Shown here piece after piece: positions 12,401 through 24,400 of a DNA stretch of 64,000 bases; positions within the stretch are counted from its first letter, which is position 1, and every line of letters begins with the position of its first letter. Below the pieces are notes generated by a model, which was not told the origin of the DNA, made no database searches, and worked only from the letters and a program-made list of their open reading frames with translations. Origin of the DNA: Tigriopus japonicus (Eukaryota; Arthropoda; Copepoda; Harpacticoida; Harpacticidae); NCBI GenBank assembly GCA_010645155.1, contig CM021315.1, positions 6,890,033-6,954,032 of the forward strand, given 5' to 3'. The position numbers and the translations under genes are program-made.

Positions 12401-15400
12401 GAAATCGCATTGGTGCCGTAATTGAAAAAGTCAAAAAGGGTAGCATTGCGGATTCGGTTGGGAGGCTTTTGCCAGGTGAGCAAATTCGTTTGGGGTGTAC
12501 TCTTTGTCGATACACAGTTCCTTCCCTTGGTGGCCCTTATTAAAACCAAACCAAACGTGTCTTCTAGGAGATGAGATCCTGGAGTGGAATGGTAGACTCT
12601 TGACCAATAAAACTTACGATGAAGTGCACGATGTGATAGCCGAATCTCGACATGATCCTCAAGTGGAACTACGGGTTTGTCGGTACGTGGGTGGTGGGGC
12701 GGGATCAGGGTCTGGGCTTTTGACCAACCCCTCAGACCTCGGGCGTCAACCCCATCTCTCTGATCCTTTATCCGGCAGATATTCTTCGGGGAGAGGCCCT
12801 CTTTCGCGCACCTCCGCTGCTCCGGGACGACCTTCAGTTACAATCAGTGATCCTTTGGGTGATACCCATATGCTCAATCCTCACTCCACAGGCCTTTCTT
12901 CAGCCTCTTCAAGTGCTACTAGGATTCAGGTAGGCGCTCTATGCTTAATTTTTACTCTTACTAGAACACCCAAGACCTGAGCTCTGATCTATTTGTATAA
13001 CAAAAGCCTAAACTCATCCGAGAACATGATTCATTCCAATAGAAGTTCTTGTTCCGGGATAGGCTGTCACGTGCTTAAACAGAAGTACCAAATCTTACAA
13101 GCGGCAGGAACAGATTTCATGTTCAAGAACTGTTTCTTGTATAATTCATATAATAGAAACAGGACTCCCTTTTACTATTAATGCTTGATTTTATCTTAAG
13201 GAGTGTGCTCTGGTAAATATGAAGACGGAGCTCCTGTTTAGGGGATGTTACTGATTAAAAAGGTTTCTTTGGTAAGCACGATTGATAAAAATTAATTAGT
13301 GATCAAAATGTGGGTTCGTGGGTTGCAGAGAGTTCTTTCTCGGCCGTAAAAATATGTCGTGTAACCCACCGATCGACCACCAACCACGTACGACCGCAGT
13401 ACATACCTCAAGTCCACTTTTCATCAGGAGTAGATGAAGCCAAATGGGCCCATCCACCCAACATTCTTATGAGTGCAGCGACTATAAGAGAAGAGAACAG
13501 AGACAGAACCAGAGAGAAGGAGGCCTTCAGCCCAACACTCGAATGTTCTCGTGTAGAATCGGCTTTCTCTTTTGCTTCTTGAGCCCTCTGCTCTTTCATA
13601 CCTCGTTCTCTTCTTTCCTCTCGTGTTGTTCCTCCTTCTTCTTCTTTTTCTTCCTCTTCTTCTTTTTCTCCTCCTTTTCGTCCTCTTCCCTCTCGTTCTT
13701 CCTTCTGTCTCTCATTCGCTATCACTTGTTCATTCCATTGCTCAGAGGCTAACTCAGTCACTTCGACCACGGCTCACCACTGGCATTACCACCACCATCA
13801 CCACCAGCCTCTACTCCTACTATTACTCCTACTACTACTACTTCTACTACATCAACAACAACAACAACTACACATACGATTATCTTTGTTTCACTCCTAC
13901 TCGATTGCTCTTTCGTTTTTGTACCATGTATGGCACAAGATCTCTTACCACATATCAATGCTCTGATGAAAATCTTTCATTTGCTGGATCACACTCCCCT
14001 TTCTCATTTTTACGTTTGCCAACGTACTTCAAAATTCAGGACTCAACTCGAGAGTGGGGATGCAATGTTTGTGGCATTAGTTTATCCCTAACAAAAATCG
14101 GCCTACATGCATACAATTTGGGGTTAGTGGCCACTCCGCCTGTGTCTGATTTTTGCATTGCTGAATTCCTGTCCCTATTTTTCAATGAAAACACAAATAG
14201 CGAGCTATAGAGGTTAGTCTCCTCAAACCATAGCATAAACCATAATTGACGTTGAAAACATCTACGAAGGTTTAAAACTCAAAGTCAAAGAGCATTTCGT
14301 TCAATTATTGGCATGCCCATGCAGAATGTGAAGCAATTTCCTCTCTCTCTGTATTGGTTTATTATATTGTATTATATAGTATTATTATATTACATTTTGG
14401 AGTGCGACTAAAAGTATTTTAAGCTTCACTGAACCAAAAAGGAACGTTTGGAGGTATGGTACCTTATGGCTCATTTCCTCCTGAGGCAAGATGCCATCGG
14501 CTGATTCTCAGTTCTAACCCAGATAGTATTCCATCACTTTGGCCGGTGTCCCGATATCATGATGATGTCCCTGAAAGCCCTTTGGTCGCAAGACGAGTCT
14601 TGGGTTTACTCTTAGTGTTCTACTTATGTACATACGTACAGGGTGACACATAAATCTTTGCCTGTTGGCAATCATAACAAAATCACTTATTTTTGCCTTG
14701 CTCAAACGGAGAAGGTTTACAAAATGAAATATGTTTATCAGTCATTTACAAACTACTTTTATATTTTACACATTTTTGTCAGGCTGTAAGAAAACACCAA
14801 AATGAATTGATTCTCCAAGGCTCTGTTTTTGATAAAAGTTGATGTGTGCATGATTTGAGAAGCACCCAAAGGACGATATACAATTGCCCTTTTACAGGGT
14901 CGGCGACCCAAGTGTAGACCCCTTAGGACCATCATAAGTTTTGTAGTTTTTGATAGATTTTTTCAAATTTTCAGTCAAAGAATTCCAATGTATTGAGGAA
15001 TATAAGTTGTGTTATATATATTCCTGTTGAAGCTCTTGGGCATGGATGAGATCATGACATCGATTAAGTAAGTGGGACAGTTGGCACAGTGCCTTGCATT
15101 TGTCCCTCAATTAGAGAAAGGTTGAATTTTGGGTTGGAATGGACTCTTTGGTATCCCAGCATGGCTCACTTTTGAGGATTTACCAAGCAAACAGATCTAT
15201 GAACCTCAATTAGATCTGAAACAGACGCTGGTGATGTACTAAAAATGCCAAAATCTACACTTGGACCACCGACCCTGTATGTTCGGTTTCTGTGGATTCA
15301 AATTTAGATGATGGTTCAATTATCGTCAAAAGAGCAAATCAGGTTTTATAACATGATGTGAATTCTGTTTGAGTCGGGTTGTATGAGTGTTGGAAAAATC

Positions 15401-18400
15401 CAATGGAGGTTTTTAGTTGTCTGGATGCAATTTAGGCTTTTGGGACCGTCAGAAGACATTTGCACCAACTAATTTTGACAAAATTTGTCATCATCAGGGT
15501 CCAGGTCGATATCTCTTGGTCCTGTTAAATTTTGAGACATTTCTCTTGTTAAATCATGAAGTTATTCAATCTGTTCTGGAACCATTAGCTTTCTTCTTCT
15601 CGCCAAAAATGAAACGGTATCCATTTCAAGGCGAGTTAATATGACTCTAACTAATCTTGTATTCAATTGATCCAACTTTAATCATGCTCACAGGCACCCT
15701 CCATATGTATAGCAACTAATTTGGGTGTCATTTTGAAATACGAGATTAAGACAGCTCTTGTACAATACTTTTTTGAAAACAATCAGGAATGATGGACATT
15801 GGAAATATTGCCAGAATCTAGCTATGGGGTACAATTTCCTTTGGCACCATTGATCACTCCTATGGAAAAGTGTAAAAGCTGAAAGTAGCTGATTGAAAGA
15901 TGTACAGCAAAAGCTATTTTTAGGTTTTGTTCTTTGATTATTGAAAAGCAAAGGTATTCAAGATTTTGTCTTGTTTCTAAGGCGGCAAAGATGTATGTGT
16001 CACAGTGTACGCACCATTCCTCAGTTGGACCAAATACTGAATTCTTTGTGTGTGACAGGTGACACCGGAAGTTTCCAGTGTTCAATAAGATGTTTTGAAC
16101 TCGCCACAACCTCGAGGAAAGCATGTGTGGAAAGTGTTCGTCCCGCAGAAGTGCTTTCAGTTACAGCTTGACTATCGAAATGAGCCTTAGTAAATGAGTT
16201 TGTTTGTGTCCAAGACTGATAAATAGGTACACATTGTTTTAATGAACTGTTAAGTGTTGAAGTTCGTCAATCGCATCGTTAGATCCTCGAGAAAAGGGAA
16301 CACAAATTTGATGATGGTATTTTCGCTCTCGTAGGTAAAAACTTGGCATGATGTGTCTCGTTCTGAGCTGATTGTCACAGTTTTATCGGCCGCGGATTTG
16401 CCCCCCCGAGTCAATGGCCAATATAGAAACCCGTATGCCAAAATCTACTTGCTACCTGAACGGAGGTGATTACAATTTGCCCACTTATACCTCTTCTCTT
16501 GTGTACCATTGTTCCACAATTTGTGTTGGACTGCTTTGTAAGGAATGAAAGAATTCTAATGAATGAAACGATGAGACTAAGGTGCGAACCAAATAAGAAC
16601 AAACGGTCAATTGCTCACAAATCACACCAACTCTGCACGAAAGCACCCTCATTCTTGGTGGCCATGCATCCGTATAATGTTGATATAACTCTGCACGACA
16701 TTTATGAATTTTTTTTCATGATTATTCGTTCTTCTGCCATCAAAAGCCATTTTGTAGGCCTAACCGTGCAACTGAATGAAATATCTCTCTTAGTATCCCA
16801 TTTTTGTACAAGTGTTGTGGGAAAACATGCATCACCTGTATCGTAACTCCGAATGGCTTCGAATCATTCCTTTGCAGCTATCCTTGCTTCATTGCTTCAT
16901 TCATTGATTGATTGGTTCGTTCATTGCCTGTTTGCTTGTTCGTTCGTTTGTTTGTTTGCTTCGATTCCTGTTGTCACTTGTTCGTTCCTCGCTCGTTGAA
17001 TGATAGTCGAGTCCCACTTCAATCAACGTGGTCCTTATATCTGAAATTGCAGCGAAAAGGCCAAGCGGCGAACCAAAACGGTTATTAACACCTGCAATCC
17101 TCAGTGGAGCCAATCTTTCGTCTATCCCTGCGTCTCGTCCCCAGACCTCCAATCTCGTGTTTTGGAGGTTACGGTCTGGGACTATGACCGATTTGGAGCG
17201 AACGAGTTTTTGGGCGAAGTCACCATTGAATTGGGCCAGACTCAATCCCTCAACTCCGTTGAAGAAGATCAGTGCGAGCCCATGTGGCACACCTTGAACG
17301 TCTTCTTGCCACCTGAGGAGGGGGTAAGCCAACACCAACTTCATCATAGCCTTTTTCCTTACAGAAAGCCACCGATCTGGCCATCAAGCGGGACCAATAT
17401 GGCCCAGTTTGATGGCTCGTCTTAACAGACATACATAAATCACGCATATAGATGCAGTACTTGATGTGTCTATTGGTATCTAGCGGACCTTTGTAGTCGA
17501 TTTTGGATGTTTTTCAGCCATCTTAATAGGAGCAGACTACTACTATTACTACGACACTCACCTCCCCCACTACATTTACACGTCAAAGCTCAGGTCTTGG
17601 TCCAATTCTGGCCCTCAATAACATTCATTAGTCGCTTAAGCCAAATCTAGTTGACTCATAATTTTGGTTGCCCGATTTGCTCCCTGAGCTGATTGATTGA
17701 GTCTCAGTTTGGGAGTATGGTTGGTTGGCCCTTGTCAACACACCTCACCAAATTGGGCCCTGTGCCAGAATGGTCAAAGATGAGAAGATAGTTCCAGCCT
17801 CTCTTTATGTGCTCCCTTTCTTTCGCCGCAGAGAGGAATGTACATGGACCAAGATCCGAGTCTTCTGGAGCCCCATCATCTCCGACAACACATCTCGCCA
17901 CCCAACAGTTTGGCTCGCCTCTCGGATTCGGAGATTTCCGATGTGGATGAGAACGGTCTTCCTCGTGCCTTGCCCGGGCTTGTGGAGCCCTACCCATATG
18001 GAGGGGCCAATTCTTCATCCATGATGGGACCACCCAGCCGAAGGTACGACTCTCTTCCTACCCTACCCCACGGCCACACTGGCTCATTTGATGACCCGAT
18101 TTGGCCCCCGAGTGACCACCCCAACTATCCGGCAACTAGTTACGGGGGCCGACGCCACCCGCCGCCACTTCGATCGTATAGCCAACACCATTTAGATACT
18201 AGTCAACAGCAACGCCAGCACTCTTTGGCAGCAACGAGTCGGAGCGGGCGTAGCCCTTGGAGCTCAACGGATCACAGGTGGATCAGTACTAGTTTTGCCA
18301 CCTCTACTCCTAGGGAATCGCTAATGAGCAATAATAGGTAGAGCTATCCACAACGTTTTCTAAGTCTTCCTAGTCGACTGCACATGTTTTAATTATCTCT

Positions 18401-21400
18401 ACTTGACTTCTCTCGTTTGCATTTGGGGATCGCGATGGAATGAATGGCTGGCCATATATACGCAGAGCATATACGTGGTTTACCATTTCTCTCGCCATCC
18501 ATCAAGCCAAATCCTTGATAAGATCTGAATTCATCGATTTGCTAGCCTCCATCACTATTTCCAGTTATTACTATAGTTCCACGAGCTCTTCTGTAGTAGC
18601 CTTGCTCTTTCTTAAGATATCTTTGACATTCTCATTTCCGCTGGCGTTTCCAATCATGCCTCAATGCATCTGAAGCTTTTTCAAACTCGTAGTAAAAACC
18701 CGTTTCAACCGTTACGACCGTGGGTTAAGTCTGGTGATCCCATCCAGCTTTCAAGATTGTCGCCAGTTTCAAATTGGCTGGCGCTTCTGGAACTTATCGC
18801 CGCTTTCGATTTCCCTGGAGCCCCAAGGTCGACGTGAGAATATCCAGCTAATTCGTCGAGCAATGCCTATGGAGCTTTGTCCTTCTTACACAGATAAATG
18901 AACGGTCTGATCATCGTTGCTAGCTAGCTAGAAACAACAATCAGCACGGCAACATCTTACGTAGTAGTGTTTCATCTGAACGAACCATCTTTGTGCCATT
19001 GTAATCGAGCCAGCCTACACAACACGTGCAACTTTCCATGCTTGCCAGAGGCCTTGGGGTTGACGAAAAACTCAGAAGCAGGAAATTGGATCTGCATGAA
19101 GAAAAATAGTCTTTCTGCCAACTTCTGAATTCACCTCACATTTTCCTGCCCTACTTCATATTTCTGACCTCATTATTTTTCTTCCTCTCGCACTATGAAA
19201 GCAAATTTGCCTCTTTTCATATCAATTTTCATCTGAGAGCGCAAACAGATTGACATATACGTACTGTTTTTATGGCATCTGTTTGATTTTGGCATACTTT
19301 GACAACAAATGGACTGAGACAAAAGCCAATGTCAACCTTGCAATCATTCCATGATTCCACTCAATTGCTCTAGACTCCCCTACTGACTACAAACCTGATT
19401 CTAGGAGACTTGGTGGATCGGCTTCCATGATGGGACCTTCCACTGCCACTCCCACAGGCTCGCCTCACAAGAGACGCCTTCCACAGATACCACCGTTGAG
19501 AGACCGAGGTCCTTTACCTCCCGGATCAAACCCCCATGTGAGTAGAACAATGTGCACAGCCAAAGAAGATTTTCACTCATTGTCCGTCAGTCAACTCATG
19601 CGTTTCTTGGTTTTAGGATTTTGAAAGAAATCGCCCCGTCAGATCAGGACCAATAGGGAACGGAGCATCCTACGACAGTGCCATGCCGCCACCCGATCCC
19701 CATCGACATCGCATGGGAAATGGCCGAGGTCAACCAAGTCGAAGTCGAACCTATGGTGGCTACAGTGATCACGAATTTGATCCCAATATGGGACACATGG
19801 ATTACAATCCCAACCACCATGGGTCACAACATCCTCCTGGTTCTTTTCCGAGTCGCTCTGGTGGACCGGGCATGAATCAGCCCGGGCCCCCACTTCCAAT
19901 GCGAGGTCCAAACATGAGCGCCGCTGGTGTTTCATCTTCACGTCGCGGGCCCATCGACCATTCGGGTCACCCCGCCGAATATGGTGACAGTGATATTGAA
20001 AGTGTAGTTAGTGGAACGAGTGCCTTCTCTAGTCATTCTGCTCCTCACTCCAGGAGTAGACGCATGGGGTGAGTCCAAAATGCGTTTGATCCTATTATCT
20101 CTATTTAAAAAAATCTTTGGTTTTCACATATGAATTGTTTATTGTTTATTTGCGACCTTTCTAGTAGTGAAAATAGTGGTCTTCTGACAGCAATGATAAC
20201 AGACAGTTGCAGACAATTTGATTAAAAACATAGGTCTTGAGTAATCAGAGAAACGTCGAGACATATTTCCAGTAATTTTTTGTTACTAAATTTATTAAAA
20301 GATTGTAGACAAACTCTGAAACTCTGACCGAAACAATATTTCATTTTAAAAAATCTCACCAATCGGTCCCTTTTACAAATGAAGAAATATCTTCTAAAGC
20401 CATTTAGCGTCATTTATTTGTTATAGTATGTTTAACGTGAAACTTTCGAACTTGCAGTGCATCCGCCCATGATGGCTCAACGTATGGACCTGAAGCTCAC
20501 GGTCGGTCCGAACGAGGAGTTGCTTTCACAATTGGAGGAGAGGACAAAGCAGGTGAGGTTCTGTTTGCTACAGTGGTTCAACGTGATAATAACTGAACTA
20601 GTTAAGGTTTGGTCGGCCAACTGTCTTGGTCCTAGGAATAAAAAAGTTTGGAAACAGGTGTATGTAGTAACTTTTCGAAAGATTACTTGACAGAAGTCAT
20701 TTTATGGTTACGGTTTTACCTCATTCAGCCGGCGTAAATTTTGCCATATCTCTAAAAACAAGAAGTTTGTTAAGTAATCTTAAAGGTCAAGGTGCTGAAC
20801 AATCATATTTTCCTCTAAGAATTGTGTTCTAGGCTGATTACAGCCGTTTCATCGACTTGTTCTTCTCTCATTGTAAAACACTTGTAGTCTTCTTAAGGCT
20901 TGAGCGGCGTGATCTCCCCTTACTTCATCCATCCGACAAATAAAATGACGAAGCACACTTGTTCAGTCGTTCAGTGAGACATTAATTTAAAGTATTCTTA
21001 AGCTTGTTTCCTTCCAATGAGTGTCTTCTATCTCTCTTGCCGTTTGGGATTGTTACTGGAGCAATGTTATTCGCCCACGGGTGAGTCATGGTTTATCTTT
21101 TCTTATAGATGGTAGTCTGAGTGATACTGCACTGACATCCATGGATGCACTCGAACGCCAACGAAATCAAAGGCAAGATCCGCGAGGCTTAAGATCCGGA
21201 GCTGGTACCAGTCCCAGTGGTGGTGGAGGAGGTGGAGGAGGAGGTGGTACCGGTGGGGGTGCGGGTAATAGTGGTGGTGGACCAGGCGTAGGCATGGGCA
21301 AAAAATCTAGCTCTACGTCCCAACTATCAGCTGCGGGTAGGTGTTTTGAAAGCAACGTACCTTGTCAAGCAGTGGGTTGCCTCGTTTTGCCTGATCATGC

Positions 21401-24400
21401 GGTAATGTTGCAATGCCTCTCCCAAACCAAAGAAAGCCTTAAACCAGCCCATCACTCGGAATTTCGTCTAGGAATGCCAACCCCAGCCCTAACCCTCCTT
21501 ACCCTACTCTGCCCTGAACCACGTTCGCTTTCGTGTCTGAGGCACCAAAACTCTTCCGTATGACACCACCCTAATAACCATCTCCCAAACACGATAGACT
21601 TAGTTTTGGCTTACAATTATTTTCAATTTTCAATTTACTGTCCCAAAGTTCAGCGTGCTTTGAGTGGCCTACACGAAATAAGCCCGTACTCTATTCGTTC
21701 CATCAATCACCTTCATTTCTCTTCATTCAAGGCCACAAACGTAGGTTAGGTTTGCTGGGTGCGAAACGCACCACAATCACCGTCCACAGAAGTGAAGAGA
21801 TCCTGCCCAGGGACGTCCACCATCTCGTCCGCCAAAGTACGAGTGTCTCAAGTGAAGGGGAGGGGGATTTTGCCGCAGGGTGCGAAATGGCAGGCGAAGC
21901 GGGATCAGAGAGGTGAGCAGAGGGTCGAACCCTGCCGCAGACCCTCTCTCTCTCAAGGCTCGACAGTCGTACCATAAAAAGCATTGTAGAAGCTAGTTGA
22001 CATTGGAAATTCTTTGAACCTGAACTATCGATGTTGCCGCATAAGCTGTGACTTTCAACTAGATATTAGAACGTGTCCTTCGATCTGAAATGCTATTTCC
22101 AGTCAAATGTTATGTTCGAGTGTGACTTGTATCCTAGTTCAACTTTTGTGTAGATATCATAATTGCATACTTTATACAACCCAACAATGCTCTCCTCCAC
22201 TAACCTACTTTCTTCCATCATCCAGAAGCTCACCAATCCTTGACCAACTGTTTCAAACTCATAGTAGGACCGTAGTTCTTAGACTTGTCGTGACACCTTC
22301 CTTACCCGAACCTATTCCTTCATTGATCACTCACCCCCGTTTCATTCACCTGCACGTTCACAAAATAAGCTTGCATGTTAGAGTAAGTAGGAAATATATA
22401 CTCCGATTCTCAAGTATGGTCTGAATACATAAGCTTCGATTGAAATGCTACTTCTGTACTGAGATTGTACTCAAGAATCAAAGTTGAGGGTGTGGAGGTA
22501 AAAATGCAATGTCGGGAAATCTCAATATCGTGAATCAGAGTTTTGTACAACTAGGTTGGGCCGTAATCTTTAAAGCCATGTGTCAAAGCTTTTGATCAGT
22601 ATCAATAAAACTCTGGTTGACTAAACATCATCATCATTCAACGATAGGTTAAATATCGAAAAATCCATTACCTTCTAAACATCAAAGTTCATTAACTTTG
22701 CAAAAATATGCCCAATTTAAGCATCCAAGTCCATCATTTGCTCAGTTGTGACTTTATGAGGATGGGCTTTGTGATCAATTCAGAACATTATCAGTACAAA
22801 CCTTTTGTCTCAATATGCGCTTTCAAATAGGAGAGGAAGGCATGGCAGAAGACGCAGTGGTCGACTGAGATGTTCATGACCTTGCCTAGTTGAAAAAAGT
22901 ATGAGGGCGCTTTCTTGGCGTTGTGGAACCCAAGGTTGTTGTTGAATCCTTTTATGTCTTGCAAACACTTGTTCTCATTTCCTTTGAAGAGCCATCTAAT
23001 TGGGCTCCAAAGTTTATAAAAGGAACGTTTGATTTGAGAAAATGCTGTAGAGCAAAGCTAAGATTTCCAACCATTGCATTTTTTGTCTTCACACTTCTTT
23101 TTCCTGTTTACGCTAACATGATGGCTCTAAAGATTGAACATCAGGTTCAACCATCATTGTCACCTTCAAACTCAAGGATAAAACGACCCAAGGCCAAAAA
23201 TGACTTGAACTCACATAGATATTCATTGTATCGTACATAGTGCACCGCACTAAGAGAGTAACTATCATCTGTAAATGCACCGAGTGACCTCCAACACGCT
23301 AGAAAATGAGAAGCGGAACAAAAGGCCTAGGACAATCAAATTTTGATGCGCATTGATTACTACTACAACAACAACTACTACTACTACTCATTTTGCCTGT
23401 CGCACTCAGTATGATTTGGTGGTTTTGTCACCTGTAGATTGGTTGCGTGGGAATCGACGCCCCACTGGAGTCCAACGCAGTTCCGAGGTCCTCCCTCCGC
23501 AAGCGGCAAAAACTTTAGTTAAACAGAGCTCCAAGGACTCCAATGACGGATCCGTCAGTTCTGAGGGTTCCAAGTGAGTAGTCTGCACTAGAAACTCCCC
23601 GATGCCTTCCCCTTCAATTCATCCCACCTTGAATGCCTCTTGATTCTATTGAACTATCGATCCCAAAGGGTTTGGTTGATTTACTTGTGCCTCCGAGTTG
23701 TTCAAGTTCTAAGTTTGATCCCAGTGAATTTGGATCGTTGTTGGAATGATATGTTTATTTTGTATGCTAATATGTGTGAGTTCTGCTAGTTTTATCATAT
23801 AAAAGAACACTTGGTTTGTCTTGTCTTTAAGATCATTGTTATTTGAAATTAGTACTATCTTTGATAAAAACGATGCATTACCGAGTGCGTTTTGTTTCTT
23901 AGTTTGGTCTTATGAAGTGTCTTCGTCTTCAACTCATTTTTTGTGGCATGTTCTGTGTGGTACGTTGCATAGCTACAGTTTGGTTCTCCTTGCCTCCTCA
24001 CTAGGATTCATTTTCAACCCCGATTGTCGAGTCTTGTCAGGGAGAGAGGCCTTTACTAATTACCTAGTGTTATATCACTCATCGAATGAACCCCAGATGA
24101 TCCAATTCTGAGTACATTTTCGTACATCAATCTTACTCCTCTTGATCTCTGGATGTGCTTTATTCCTTGGAATGATGTCGTCTTTTTACGTGTGCCTAAT
24201 GCGATTTTCCTATCTTCAGTTGGTTGACCTCGTCTGCCAGACTGGGTTCGGAAGGCCAATTGTCAGAATTCATAGAGGGTTTGGGTCCTGGTCAATTAGT
24301 GGGTCGTCAGGTCTTGGCCTCACCAGCCTTGGGCGACATTCAACTCAGCATGTGTGATCGGAGGGGCCACCTCGAGGTTGAAGTCATTCGGGCGCGAGGA

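Larger units (their letters stand above)
12930..16334. other. RIM intron before C2A
   Basis: No exon supported. It contains a CT-rich tract (about 13590-13710), ACC/ACT trinucleotide repeats (about 13780-13875) that create a spurious 212-codon frame, a TATTA-rich patch (14360-14390), and a TA-flanked transposon nested in another (14639-16007). Confidence 0.6.

Noticed and set aside
13572..14210. 212-codon plus-strand open frame
   Set aside because: Built from CT-rich and ACT/ACC repeats (poly-Leu, poly-Tyr, poly-Asn); no domain and no phase-compatible role in RIM.
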